From Rhynchonema sp. JSB1_4 (lineage: Eukaryota > Nematoda > Chromadorea > Monhysterida > Xyalidae): a stretch of DNA of 64,000 bases. The stretch spans positions 1-64,000 of the forward strand of contig JASAMV010003144.1 of the NCBI GenBank assembly GCA_030248065.1. Reading direction: 5' to 3'. The translations under genes and the position numbers were made by a program. Below the pieces are notes generated by a model. That model was not told the DNA's origin. It did not search any database and saw only the letters and a program-made list of their open reading frames with translations. Shown one piece after another: positions 33,494 through 45,090 of the stretch; positions within the stretch are counted from its first letter, which is position 1, and each line of letters begins with the position of its first letter.

Positions 33494-36400
33494 ATGTCCG
33501 AAGTCGAAACGCGCGTTGTGTACCCAAGAAGCGATCCACCGAGCTGGGACGGAAAGTCCTCATTTGACGATTGGAGCAATATATATGACTCATATTGCAA
33601 CTCCAATAACTGGACAGACGAAATGAGGTACCGAAATGTGACTCGATTCATGCCGTATTCAATCGTCGATGCGTTCATTCATCCGTTGCCCGCCGACGTG
33701 CAAACGAGTTGGCCAAAACTTCGTCAATACCTGCGCGATCTGTTCTACAACACCGAGGAACCGCTTTATGCGGAAATTCAACTGAACAATGCCAAACTGC
33801 AGCCCACAGAGACGGTCGACAATTACTACACACGTCTGCTACAACTTGGCCGCAAAGCGCATCCAGAAAAGGACATGGATCAACTGGATCAAGAACTTGC
33901 GACCAGATTCCTGCTCGGCTTGCCGCCCACGTACCAAGATCGACTGCACCTGCTCAGCATGAACGCGCCATCCACTCAAACCAAGTCGGCAAAGGCCTAC
34001 TGGCGCTTGGTTCGTCGAATGTACAACATGCAGCAGTTCTTAACAAACGAAGAAACGCCTGCCAGTGTCGCGTCGGTCGTGCGCAACGACCAGCAGCCGA
34101 AACGCCCACCACAACGCGTGATGCCACGTCGACGCAATTCCGAACGTGATCTCTATGATGCAATCAACCAGCTACAGCTGTCCACCCCGCGACGATCCAA
34201 CGATGACCGTGTATGCTACAAATGCGGTCGTTATGGACACATCGCTCGAAATTGCGACGAAATCCGGTTCCATGGCAACGACAGTTCAGCGCCACAGCGT
34301 GGACGACAACAGCAACGAGCGTCATACGGTCGGTCACATGATCAACAGTGGAATAGCAGCGGCTATCCGAATAGCAGGCAAACTGATCGCACACCGCCGC
34401 GCTACAACGCCCACTACCGCGGCAATCCAAGCGCACATCGAGGTGCGCCACAGCGTCATCACAACAACAATAGCGGTCGTGTCAACGTAAACACACTCAC
34501 ATGCCAAAGCACCAACGACCGACTTGACAGCGAACACGAAGGCACGGCAGATGTTGACTTTCAACCGTTATTCTCGGCCTACGAACCGACGCCTAATTCG
34601 AACGAGCAAAGTGACACCACCGGTGCATCGCTGTCCGAATCCGACCAATCCGAACGTCTGTCACAGCAACAAACAGATTCCGGTCGACGTGGACGTTCAG
34701 GTCATCAAACGCTACAACTTCTGTACCTCACGGCCATCGTCATGGCATTCTTGAATCTCGCAACGTCAACGCAAGCTGCGATGGTTTGCAGCCACCAGAT
34801 CGCAGTTCCAATGCCAACCATTCCCGTGCCGACGACCTGCCCGTACCCATTCAGCGCCGATTACAAACGTCAGAAGGTACAGTACGAAGCAAAGACAATC
34901 CGAATCTTCCGGAGCATCGACAAATTTGCTTTCATGATACCCGGCACTGCGTGCGTCAGAATCGCGTTTCACAACTATACCGAATTCGACTTCGCGCACT
35001 TGACTTCGATCGAACACAGTGACATAAAACTTCTACCAGTTACCGTGAGCCACTGCGAAGAAGTGTGGCACGATCATTATCCAGATGATCAGGAGCACAA
35101 ACACACCGGCCCAACACTGATTCATCGAAATATTGATGGCACCGTCACCATTCACGCATCGTGGTCATTCAATCTGACAAGCGACAAACAAATGACATCG
35201 CCGACGTTCAATGTGAGACACTGTCGCCCCGACGAGCAACAGTGCACGCTCAGCGATCCGCCGACAGTTCTGATGTGGGAACCAATCGTTAACTTGTACA
35301 AGATCTTCCCCAACTGCACACCGAATATGAACAGTCTATTTTTGTCGAAAAGAGGATATGACACTCACGGAGTCGTCAACAGCGACCGCAGCATGTTCAT
35401 CACCGCAAACGGAGACGAAGTGATACCACTGTCACCCGTACCAGCAACATTCAAACCGCAGCTGTGCACGAACCCTCAAGAGGAACCCGAATGGTACAGC
35501 ATCGGCACCGATACCTATGCAACGATTGCCTCGGCTTGGAACACGGTGCGCTTGCACCAGACTTTAAACTCCGAAGCCGCCCAGATCTCTACAGCGATCA
35601 CTCTTCATCGGTTGTGCAGACAACAACAGCAAAGATTTGAATTCTACAATTCATCGGATGCCGACGTCATGACCACAGTCGTACAAGAGTGGCTAAAACG
35701 CCAAGATATCGTTGCGTCAAAAAATGCGTCAGGTTTCTACTTGCATCCTTGTGTTCAAGCATCTATCGAATCATTTGACTCCCGACGTGGAAACCAGATC
35801 GCATTTCGATTTCAAGATCCCAACAACATCGTGTCAAACGCGTCATTGTTCCAAGGCTTCGTTAGCGACACCACCAACGAGATACTACCGTATCCACCAC
35901 GTGCCGCCGGACAACATCCTGCATTCAGCCATGAAACCACGATCCTTGACAGATTGGCGTCTGTCATACTGGCCGAAGAATTACAAGTGCATGGCTTCCC
36001 GGCTCAAACTCGCGAAGCATGGGCTCATCCCATCGACGGCAACGCGACAATCGTGCTGCAGATATACCGCGAGTATATTGCAACACGGGCATTTCCGATA
36101 CTGCGAAAACAACCGTTCGACCTTTCGAAGTATCTACGATATCCGTTCGTGCAGCTACTTATCGTCGCGAAAGTGCTCATAGACCTTGTCGTGGTTTACG
36201 TATGTGCACTGACCTGCAGGCTTCGCAAGAAAGCAGCAAAGTGGACGAACAGCCTATTCATGCGCCGCCCAACCACCCACGAGCGACCAATTGTGACAAA
36301 CAATGTGCCCCTGCTTGGCAGAGCCCCTGGAGCAAGTCACCAACACAAAGTTCCGAAGTCGTTGCGACAAACGTTTCAACTGATCGGAAATCCGGCATGA
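33494..36400 (+). CDS. Retroelement Gag-envelope-like fusion polyprotein
   Basis: Structural protein of the LTR element, 968 aa, from the ATG at 33,494 (the frame is open upstream but has no ATG there). Residues about 1-190 look like a retrotransposon capsid region (SWDGKSSFDDW near the start, RFLLGLPPTYQDRL later). A basic stretch leads to one CCHC zinc knuckle, with Cys/His at 241, 244, 249 and 254. After a polar Ser/Gln/Thr-rich linker comes a hydrophobic segment at about 404-430 resembling an internal signal peptide. A Cys-rich ectodomain with several N-glycosylation sites (NYT, NLT, NCT, NAS, NAT) follows. A C-terminal transmembrane helix lies at about 880-905 with a basic tail. No protease, RT or integrase motif is present. 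Whether the env-like part is of phlebovirus-Gc or another class cannot be told by eye. Confidence 0.85.
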   Translation: MSEVETRVVYPRSDPPSWDGKSSFDDWSNIYDSYCNSNNWTDEMRYRNVTRFMPYSIVDAFIHPLPADVQTSWPKLRQYLRDLFYNTEEPLYAEIQLNNAKLQPTETVDNYYTRLLQLGRKAHPEKDMDQLDQELATRFLLGLPPTYQDRLHLLSMNAPSTQTKSAKAYWRLVRRMYNMQQFLTNEETPASVASVVRNDQQPKRPPQRVMPRRRNSERDLYDAINQLQLSTPRRSNDDRVCYKCGRYGHIARNCDEIRFHGNDSSAPQRGRQQQRASYGRSHDQQWNSSGYPNSRQTDRTPPRYNAHYRGNPSAHRGAPQRHHNNNSGRVNVNTLTCQSTNDRLDSEHEGTADVDFQPLFSAYEPTPNSNEQSDTTGASLSESDQSERLSQQQTDSGRRGRSGHQTLQLLYLTAIVMAFLNLATSTQAAMVCSHQIAVPMPTIPVPTTCPYPFSADYKRQKVQYEAKTIRIFRSIDKFAFMIPGTACVRIAFHNYTEFDFAHLTSIEHSDIKLLPVTVSHCEEVWHDHYPDDQEHKHTGPTLIHRNIDGTVTIHASWSFNLTSDKQMTSPTFNVRHCRPDEQQCTLSDPPTVLMWEPIVNLYKIFPNCTPNMNSLFLSKRGYDTHGVVNSDRSMFITANGDEVIPLSPVPATFKPQLCTNPQEEPEWYSIGTDTYATIASAWNTVRLHQTLNSEAAQISTAITLHRLCRQQQQRFEFYNSSDADVMTTVVQEWLKRQDIVASKNASGFYLHPCVQASIESFDSRRGNQIAFRFQDPNNIVSNASLFQGFVSDTTNEILPYPPRAAGQHPAFSHETTILDRLASVILAEELQVHGFPAQTREAWAHPIDGNATIVLQIYREYIATRAFPILRKQPFDLSKYLRYPFVQLLIVAKVLIDLVVVYVCALTCRLRKKAAKWTNSLFMRRPTTHERPIVTNNVPLLGRAPGASHQHKVPKSLRQTFQLIGNPA

Positions 36401-37514
36401 ACTTGTGTTATTTTTTACAGGGCTAGCCACATGTCCGTCAGTTTATTCGTGTTCCCGCGTTCGTTGATGTTCCGATTATTTATGTTCACTGATCACGTTT
36501 GGATCATATTCGTTGTGCACATGTTCTATGTACGTACGGAGTTGCTCAGGTACCGGCTCCACAATCGTATCACTCTGCGTTTTGCCTTTTACTAGCACGA
36601 CTACAGAAGCACAATGGAACGCTTCCGTTCACAAAATCGCACTAATTCACACTTATTCGCGTCAGCATCGCGAAGCATGGAATTTGAGCGCACGGCTCAA
36701 ATTCGGAACACAAAATCTTCACTCACTTCCACTGATTATATTGCACATTCAAGCACCTACGCAGCACCAACACTTCGAAATGGCACCAAGCACAGTACTA
36801 ACAATTGTGTGCACATGCACTGTCACTTGCCTGGTTAAGGCATAATTAACCAAATTTAGGCCCCACAGCTTTCTCACCTCAACAGGGAGAAAGAACCATA
36901 CATTCCACCTTATCTCTTCTATTTTTTCTCTTCGGAAACCAAAAAGGTCACGCATGACATCGCATGACACACACAACGGCGCACACGCAACGCACACGAT
37001 TGCGAGCGCTGCTATGTGGTTTGCAAGTTTTGTATGCAACTGTTGATTCTAAATTATTGTATTGCACCATTGTTCTTATCTGGGACGGGCCACCCAGTTC
37101 ACCTAGCAATTTATTCCTAGACTTTCAAACGTTGTGACGGACTGATCACCCAAACCAACTTTTTGAAAACTGGGACTTTCTGAAATACATTCTTCTGGCA
37201 TTCTAAACGCTTGTTCTCAAAACTGAACAACTTGACATTAAATATTTGCTCGAGTTTACTTTAGTAGCTGGTGGTTTATCTCAACTCCTCTTATGTTAGG
37301 TACCCAAACATGAACACATTTCTGATACCTTCTGATAATAATGTTGTTATGTAAAGCTCTTCTACAAACAAAGGATAAGTTTGATGAATTTTCGGTTTGT
37401 GTTTCCATGACATTTTATGATATCTGTCTGTATGTATTGTTCTTTATGATATCCCACATTTATCATGATTTTCATCTCATTTTCTATTTCGAGTTACACC
37501 TCCAACTAATTGTT
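36401..37514 (+). other. Non-coding 3' region of the LTR element
   Basis: About 1.1 kb between the stop codon and the polypurine tract has no credible ORF or pol remnant. Minor open frames at 36,513-36,845 lack any family resemblance. The length is unusual for a compact element and may be where pol or regulatory sequence was once located. Confidence 0.5.
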
Positions 37515-37530
37515 TAAAGGGAAGAGGAAA
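37515..37530 (+). promoter_or_regulatory. Polypurine tract
   Basis: AAAGGGAAGAGGAAA directly abuts the 3' LTR, as needed for plus-strand priming. Confidence 0.75.
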
Positions 37531-37839
37531 TGTGAGAAACATATTTATCTTATTGCCTTGTATTATTATTATTGTATCAGCCGCGCGACAGCGTTGCGCG
37601 CACACATGCACACACCTACATCACACCGCCCGCCTGGACTGACTGACTGGTCACTCTGACGCAGTCAGTCAGCATGCACTATGCTGCGCACGCGCGCCTA
37701 AGTAAACTAATGCTTTCTCTGTGTTCTCCTTTATTGCATTATTGTTTGAAACATCACCCAAGCTTAATAATCGGTTTTTACCCATATACTTGAGGCTAAT
37801 CAATAAACAACCGAACGAACGAATTGGGTATGCCTAACA
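37531..37839 (+). repeat. 3' LTR
   Basis: Matches the 5' LTR with about six substitutions and no gaps. Its last base is followed at once by the outer end of the left palindrome arm (AGATGACGAACTG). Confidence 0.95.
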
Positions 37840-38423
37840 AGATGACGAACTGTACTCACTTGGTGACATAAAGTCGTTGGCCAGATTATTGTTTATTGGC
37901 CAGATCAGAGATAGTTTTAGTGTTCAATAAATAAATCGAAAAGGCTGAATAAACTAAACACCAGAACATTAATCAAGCTCGATGACAACGCACGAACACA
38001 AAACACAAACATAACAGTGTGAAATAAAGCAGATTTTATGCAGTGCAACGGGGTGCTGTATAGAAAATACGTCGGCTCACGGCACTCAACACACGCATGT
38101 TGCGTGCTGCATAGCAGGCGCCAGCAAAAGTCCAGAAAGTGTTACGTCAAACAGCAAGAAAGCGGCCACCAAAGTACAACACCCGCTCAAGCTTTAGACT
38201 TTGTTTGGAAAATCTGTGTTCTTCTGCACGCGCTGTCTGCATAAAGAGCCACGACGACTGACGAGCCGACGGATTGTCTGTACACAAAATGCTACATTAG
38301 CAGGACAGAGGGCACGATCGATAATAAGAACCGTATGAGATTGCTTTGCATTGCAGTCAAGTGAATAGTAACTTATAAATGCGTAACGCAACGCGCAAAT
38401 CCTAATCTTCTGCCAAAATTCGC

Positions 38424-41400
38424 CTACGGTAACGTATCACCATGAGCTGGATTGTCGTATTGCATGCTGGAGCGCGATGCACGATTCGTAGTGATCACTG
38501 CAGCTGCATTCGTGACACCGCCTTGTGAGGTCTGCAAAAGAGCAATGTTTCATTGCAATAAGACCGCGCTCGTTTTCAACTTCGTTGTCAAGAAGAGTAA
38601 TCGGACAACTGTGAACAAATCGAACACAAATTATGCAAGCCATAACCAGCGCAAATCATAATCAGCGAATGGACCAAGTACTAACCGTTTGCAACTGCAC
38701 AACTCCATTTTGAATACGCGTCTCGGGGAAACTTTGGGTCTGAGTTGGTCTCTTTGGTGATTCCAGCGGAGTATCAGCGAAGCAGCGGCACAGATACACA
38801 ACCTGTGGACCACAAACGAGTTGCGGTTAGTGTGTGGGTACGATACAAATTAGTTAGTCATCATGCGCCGCCAGGACGTTTCAACATACTGAGGTTTAGG
38901 TTTGTTTCGGTTAGTTGGTCATTCACAACAAAAACCTGCTGCACAAAAACAATTACAGAAACGCAATTAAGCCAACTAATCAATAACCGAGACAGGCCAT
39001 TTTCATCAACATTAAACAACACAAAAAGCGCTTCTATTGCGAACGTACCACAGCAGTTGCCACAAGTGATCCAATAACCATACCAGCCAGCACATCGGTG
39101 GTGTGATGTTTGTGATCGTTGACACGTGACACGCCTAATTGGTAAGTGAATGAATTTGTTTGAATTCACGAATAGAACGAAAACCAACACAAAACATGGG
39201 ATTAGATGAAAACATACCACAGGCGGCCGCGGCGCACAGCAGCAGGAACTGGCACACAAAGATGAACAGACGACTGCCGGCAACACGCCAACGGGCACGA
39301 TAGTGCAGGTAGAGCTGGCAATAAACAAAAGCTTTTCGAAAAGAAGGATCAATTTTTGTTTTGATATTGGTCGCACAATGACTTTATGAGAATTGGTCAT
39401 TTTTTCCTGAATCGTAAAGCGGGAAAGTGACAGGGCAATGACGTTGCGTTGCGCGATCGCATACAAAGCATGTAAACAATGGAATGTTTCAGACCCGCAG
39501 CAACGTCTGAGCTCTGCTAGATTATTTTCAGCTGAAAATGTTTTGTGAGAATTACAAATAGCACAGTAGTTAAGAGTGACTGAACGTGAAAATCAGGATT
39601 GATTTGATGAATTCTTATATTGGTCACACAACGACCGCATAAGAATTCATCAAATCAATCTTGATTTTCACGTTCAGTCACTCTTAACCACTGTGCTATT
39701 TGTGAATTCTCACAAAACATTTTCAGCTGAAAATAATCCAGCAGAGCGCCCACGTTCCTGCGGGTCTGAAACATTTTGGTGACTGCATTCTTTGTGTGTG
39801 ATCGCGCAACGCAACGTCATTGCCCTGTCACTTTCCTGCTTTACGATTCAGGAAAAAAATTTGACCAATTCTTATAAAGTCATTGTGCGACCAATATCTG
39901 TGGGTGTGTGGCTCTTTCAACCATGTGGGTGTGTGGTTTATTTCAACTGTGTGGGTCAACCCACACCCACAAAGTTGCAACTTTGTTTGTTTTTGACATT
40001 GACAATGTGGCAAAATTCAATTTCAGCACCATCAACACAGGTTCATTTGAATTTTGTGTTGAAACCAAAAAGAAAAAGGAATTTTCAGGAAAAAGACCCT
40101 CTATCAGGTGGAAAATTTGACCTATTTTTTTCCTTTTCGGAAATAATTCTTCATAAAAAGCGTATTTTGGCGACCTTTGACAACATTGACCTAGAAATGA
40201 CCCATTTAAGCCGAAAATGCCCATTTTGGGCAAAAAGTGGGCAAATTAGAAAATTTCCCGGAGGGGAAATTAGTGCACTAGTATACCTTGGGGAAAGTAG
40301 TGTAGCTTAGGGGCCCCTCCCCCAGGAACTACACTGGATCCCAGGATCAATGGGTGTGGGTGTGTGGTTTTTTTTCGCCAGATGTGTGGGTGTGGGGTGT
40401 GGGACAACCCCCAGATTCCGATCCCAAACAATGACCATATGAGAATCCATCCAAAACCACCTTAATTTTAGGGATTGCAAAAGTTGAGCACTGTGCTATT
40501 TGTATTTCTCACAAAACATCTTCATCTGCAAATAAACCAGCAGATCAACCGCTTTTGAGCCACTGTAACATTTCGTTTACCGGATACTTTGTGTGTGAGT
40601 ACACAAACCTGACCAACAGCTTACAAACGCAACTGATAAACCACAAGCAACTAACCACCAAATAAAGTGCAGCAGCGAATGCAAACGATGTGTGACCTGA
40701 TGGGAACGACATACGAGCCTCGCGCAACAGATCGTCATTGTCCGTCGCTGTACAATGCAGTTCGGTCACATTAATGAATCTGTGAAATCGGGGAAATTTG
40801 GGTCGAATACGATTGTGACGAGCGTAAAACAACACGACAGCAGCAAGAGAGCTCGTGACCCTTTTGGCCAAATTATGTGCAGCAATACCACTTCCACTTT
40901 GGGCGCACGAAAAATGTTCAAACAATTCCGTATAAAACTCGAACCAAAATCTCATTCGCTCCCTGACAAAAAACTAATAAACTGGAATCGCAGTGCTTAC
41001 TTGGTCCTATCATTGCACGCAGCTCTATTTTCCACAGAAGGCTGACAAACAGCCCAAAAATTTGGTCTCAATCTGCCGACTGTTAACTTGAGCAAATCAG
41101 TAATAAACGTATTGCACAGGCACGTCACGGCGTACAGACCTTGAAATGAAATGAGAATAAACACTTTGTGATTTTGTTCGGGCTCCATGTTTTCCATTTC
41201 TATATTCCAACATGACCAAGCGCATACTGGAAAATGGAAATGAAATAACAAATTTTCTGCAGCAGCCATGTCTTGACACAAACAATTTGCGTTCAGCTCA
41301 ATTCTCGATCGCTGATTAGTCAGCTCTCACACAGAACATGTTTTGTTTCATTTCCATTTTCCAGTATGCCCTTAGGGCGGACTTATGTTGAACACGGAAA

Positions 41401-42418
41401 CCGGAACACGGAAATATTTCAGTGTTCCGCGAATTTTTGAAGAATCACGGAACACGGAAAAATTTCCGTGCCACGGAGCACGGAAATAATTCGGGCACGC
41501 AAACGATGCTTTCTCAGAGATGATGACAAAAGCCAGCGTGCTGACGTCGAAAGCCCGCGTGTTGACGCAAACGGCAACTATTGACACGGAAATGTTTCCA
41601 TGTTCCGTGAAAATGAAAAAAAAAACACGGAACACGGAAATCGTTCAACCTAAGTCCACCCCTAGTCACAATGGAAGATGGAAATTGAAACCTTGGACAT
41701 GGAAAACCATTTTACACTATGACTAAGGGAGCCCTAAATCCAATCCAGCATAAAACACTAAAATAAAATGAAAAAATTAAATGTCACCTAAAAATCGATA
41801 ACATCGTACCCACAGTCTGTGCACACGACATCCGGCCAGAAGCAGATAGTCGGGTGCACATTCAGTCAACGTCTCACGATGGCATAAATGCGCTTCGGTG
41901 GCAAAAACCTGAAAGATATCCAGATTTTTTACAGATGCACAATAAATTTTGACAGAAGCTGAAAATATGTCAACTTTCTTGCAATTAATTAAACAAAGTA
42001 ACTGACGAGCACAGTAGCGATGAGCGTTGTCACGAAATACAGCACATGACTGGGCACGGTGCTCTCATGGTACGACTGTTGTATGCTCAAATCGTTGCAG
42101 TAGAAACCACGCTCGAACGGCTCGGCAACGAATTGGAAATACAGCACGGGCGCACAAATCGATAGAAATACGCCTGAAAATCAAGGTTAAAGCCCGGTCA
42201 GGCAAATTTTCTTTTACTGAGCAGCTTTGAGAAAGGTAAGAGCTCAAAAACCAAAAAGGAATACATTGTCATCACCCTGCTGTCGTGATACACAAACTCG
42301 GATCAAAATGCAGACTTTGCTTCGTCAAGTCACATCAGACTGACTCACCCAGATCACAGGCTATTCTTCTCAGCCGAATCCTTGTTGTGAACGGACTTGG
42401 CGTCAATATACGTTGCAT
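38424..42418 (-). CDS. Lipid phosphate phosphatase (PAP2/LPP family), left-arm copy
   Basis: Six-TM membrane enzyme that dephosphorylates phosphatidate, lysophosphatidate or sphingosine phosphate (PLPP/Wunen family). Exons: 42349-42418, 42007-42173, 41830-41908, 41001-41139, 40656-40779, 39218-39314, 39049-39134, 38686-38802, 38424-38531 (328 aa). Motif C1 is KLTVGRLRP (123-131), C2 is FPSGHT (177-182) and C3 is SRVNDHKHHTTDV (228-240) with its catalytic His. PFERGFYCND near the N-terminus is typical of LPPs. The donor ending exon 3 (GGAT/GTCGTG) is weak but is the one that keeps phase and gives a good TM3. The residue after C3 is Ala (Gly in the other arm). It is transcribed away from the palindrome centre. 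Confidence 0.88.
39364..39897. repeat. Fold-back element in an LPP intron (left arm)
   Basis: The ends pair (ATATTGGTCGCACAATGAC at 39,364 with the complement ending at 39,897). Internal arms share CATTTTCAGCTGAAAATG-type palindromes and AATCCTGATTTTCACGTTCA. TGAAACAT lies in both arms. A diverged partial copy follows at about 40,430-40,560, and a half copy lies in the P-gp gene. Confidence 0.85.
41371..41668. mobile_element. TIR element with ACACGGAAA units (left arm)
   Basis: Ends CTTAGGGCGGACTTATGTTGA and its complement TCAACCTAAGTCCACCCCTAG bound an interior of repeated ACACGGAAA/TTTCCGTGT. It sits in the LPP intron, and flanking CATTTCCATTTTCCAGTATG motifs suggest a second element around it. 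The right-arm copy lies at about 53,935-54,250 with cleaner ends. Confidence 0.6.
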
Positions 42419-43013
42419 TGTTAATCGGCGCACAAAAAAATCAGTTAAATATTAATTTAAGGAACTTATGGAACCAGCACGCGCTTTAGTAGAGTCCTTT
42501 TTCAAGGCTGCTGTAGAAGCAACTGCACAACGAGATTAAAAGTACGATCACACAAATCTTCCGGACATTCATTTTATTCTATACATGCTATAATTGTACA
42601 TATTATGAGAATGTTATAAGGATATTTATGCGCTAAAACGACATATAATACGAGAAAATAGACAATTTAGAAAGCAGCTGGTTCTGGAACAATTTTAAAC
42701 GTTCTGGAACACTTTACACCGCTAAACCTCGCAAAACACTTTATTTTAGCTAAAATAAATCTATCCAACGGGCACAACTCGTAACCGCATTAACGTATCA
42801 CCACGGTTAAGTCACTAGATTTTTTTGCAAGAAATACCATAGGTCGTAAGTAGGAAACGAGACTTATTTACACGCGCAAGATCAGTCACTTGGCTACCCA
42901 ATTTTTTCTTGTAAAATAAAGCTAAACATGAGATTGTTGTATAACAGATGTTTTGAAAGAAAAAAACGTCAACACTCTAGGAGAGGCACTTAAATAATAC
43001 CAGATCAAGATAG

Positions 43014-44563
43014 TTACTTGTTACTTGTAGATGGCCAAGGAATTTTAAAAAGAGGCCAAGCAACCAAAAATACGATCAGTGTGGGGGCGCCAGAGCACAG
43101 TCCCTCGGCCACTTTTTTGGCAAGTTCTGATGCCTTGATGTCATTGAGCAAACGTTCCATACAATATTTATCGAGGTCAAACGGCACGAAATCTAACCAA
43201 AATGAACAAATTTAGAACGTTGACGATTAATGTAATCTTTGTAATCTTGCAGTTGCGTCGGTTTGTGGAACTGCAAAAAGGTAAGCATTTGCGAACCCAG
43301 AACGTTCAGTGTTTACCTACAGTCGAGACAAACACGAAATTTCCGTTGTCAAGGATTGAATCCGTTATGTTAGTTATTTTTTAGGTCGAAATTTGAACAT
43401 CTTTTCCTTTTTCAAAAAATTAAATAAAGAGGTTTTTTGGCAGCTCTGGGAACATTGACTTAAAAATCACGCATTTTAAGCCTAAAAATTACCATTTTAG
43501 CGAAAATTTGCCTAATTTAAGCAAAAGTTGGAGGAGAGACGTACCCGGAGGAAATAGGGCAGGGCGTTCCCGAGGGGGGACGGGGACCCCCTCTCCCCAG
43601 GACCTACATCAAAGCTTACACCTGAGTGGTAGCCCGATTTCTGTGGCGTATATTTCACAACCGAGTTCGCTGGTTGTTGAAACTCATTCCACGCTGCAAA
43701 ATAAAATTTCAGCTTTTTTGTTCAATATGTCGTGCGTGACGTGTGGGGATCGGGCAATGTCGGATGTCGGCACTTACAGAAAGTGTAGGTGTCGGGTATC
43801 GGCTGCCCCAGATCGGCCAGATGCCGGGTGTCGGATTTTTTCGACCCGACATCCGACACCCGAGACTTACAGTTCAAATCATCAATCTTGCTCAAAGGAG
43901 AATTTTCACAAAATATTTCTTGGACCCATACCACTAAGGTGCAGAACGCGTTGTTTCGGTGTTGAGTTTGTTCACAAACCTATCAGTTGAATAAACTGAG
44001 CCAAAAATTGGCACAAATGAGCAAAATTTTGCTTGTTTTTGGTCGAAAAAAGATGTCGGGTGTTTGGTATTTTTCGAACTGCCAGGTGTCGGCCTTTTAT
44101 TTTCTAATGTCGGGTGTCGGTGTCGGGTTTTTTGTGCATAGGTGTCAGGTGCCGGGTACCACCGGATCCCATCCCTTGTGACGTGTCAAAGGCAAGCAAG
44201 GCAATGAATTGAAACTTACCAGACTGTAGACATTCAATGGCTTCTTGGTGTTTCTCGGACGGTTGAAATTGAGATGGATTACTGTTCGTCCGATCAGACT
44301 TGGGTTTACGAATGTAAATCTGAACAACTATTCTTGTTGCCAAATTCGCAAATTGAGAAACATGACAAAAACAACCAACGTGTTGGTGTGGCACTGCGCC
44401 GCTCTCACCACTCCACGCCGTGTTTATCATTCTGAAAAGTATACCATACCGTCTTTCAGACGGCAAGCAAAAAAGCTTGAGAGATCATTTTCTTTTTTCA
44501 AAACAAACGCACCTGTGACAAACCCAGACCGACTTGTCGATTCTGTGTTGCTATTGTAGGAGG
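43014..44563 (-). CDS. Unidentified gene, predicted C-terminal membrane anchor (left-arm copy)
   Basis: Not recognised. Four exons are supported: 44513-44563, 44220-44319, 43622-43693, 43014-43192. The protein part reads IYIRKPKSDR..., AWNEFQQPANSVVKYTPQ and DFVPFDLDKYCMERLLNDIK, then a hydrophobic stretch (TLIVFLVAWPLF) and KIPWPSTSNK before the stop, as in a tail-anchored or single-TM protein. A further upstream coding segment around 44,840-44,990 is likely but cannot be joined in phase. The frame of the first listed exon differs by 2 bases between arms. It lies 5' of the phosphatase on the same strand, about 600 bases from its ATG. Could be a partial or decaying gene. Confidence 0.5.
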
Positions 44564-44839
44564 CTGAAAACACAAGGCAAGGTTGCACGCATCAATTAAA
44601 TAACGTTGCATGCGGATCAGAATGCATTTGAATTTGGGAAAAAATATGTTTTTTTTTCATCAGTGAACCTGGTGTGGGCTGGTGCTGTTGTAGAAATGCC
44701 TGGTTCCCCTGTAGGCGGCGCAATTTTTTGCATCACTAAATCACCACCGCCAGTCGTGCAAAGCAAGTCACTCTGCAGCCAGCAGGCAGGACAATTGGTA
44801 TCGTATGTATCTGCAAAAACGAATGCCAGCCATTAACAA

Positions 44840-45090
44840 ACGTTTTGGATGCTGAACCGAACCAAGCGAATGCTGCGATGCGGTTTTCTTAATCAATCGC
44901 CCCACCGTTTTGCTTTTCCGATTTTCCGTTCCAATCCGAAGGAAAGCTTGCCGTTTCGCGCAGGTTTTTCGTCCCTTGGTTGATGCTGTTCGACACGACG
45001 TGTGATTTCAATCTCGGAAACAGAAGCAAACATGAAGGAAAAATTTTTTTCAAACGAGCTCCCATTTCTATTTAGGTTTTAACTGTAATT
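44840..45090 (-). other. Possible 5' exon of the unidentified gene, and palindrome inner flank
   Basis: The right-arm counterpart (about 50,520-50,710) has an open Lys/Arg/Thr-rich frame ending at a GTTTGT donor. Here the same frame has a 2-base difference. No start codon in frame is evident in either arm. Confidence 0.3.

Larger units (their letters stand above)
31978..37839 (+). mobile_element. LTR retroelement with Gag-Env ORF and no pol
   Basis: The 309-bp LTRs (31,978-32,286 and 37,531-37,839) differ at about six positions (roughly 98% identical), begin TGTGAG and end TAACA. A primer-binding-type TTTGGTGAGCCCACGTG follows the 5' LTR, and a purine tract AAAGGGAAGAGGAAA precedes the 3' LTR. 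The only long ORF (33,494-36,400) is Gag with a zinc knuckle fused in frame to an envelope-like membrane glycoprotein. Protease, reverse transcriptase, RNase H and integrase are absent, so the element is non-autonomous. The flanks are TGACG and AGATG, so no target duplication is seen. Few LTR differences and an open ORF suggest that it is fairly young. Confidence 0.9.

Noticed and set aside
38861..39466. 201-codon minus-strand frame and its right-arm twin at 56,321-56,932
   Set aside because: It runs through introns and exons of the phosphatase in a frame different from the conserved PAP2 motifs.
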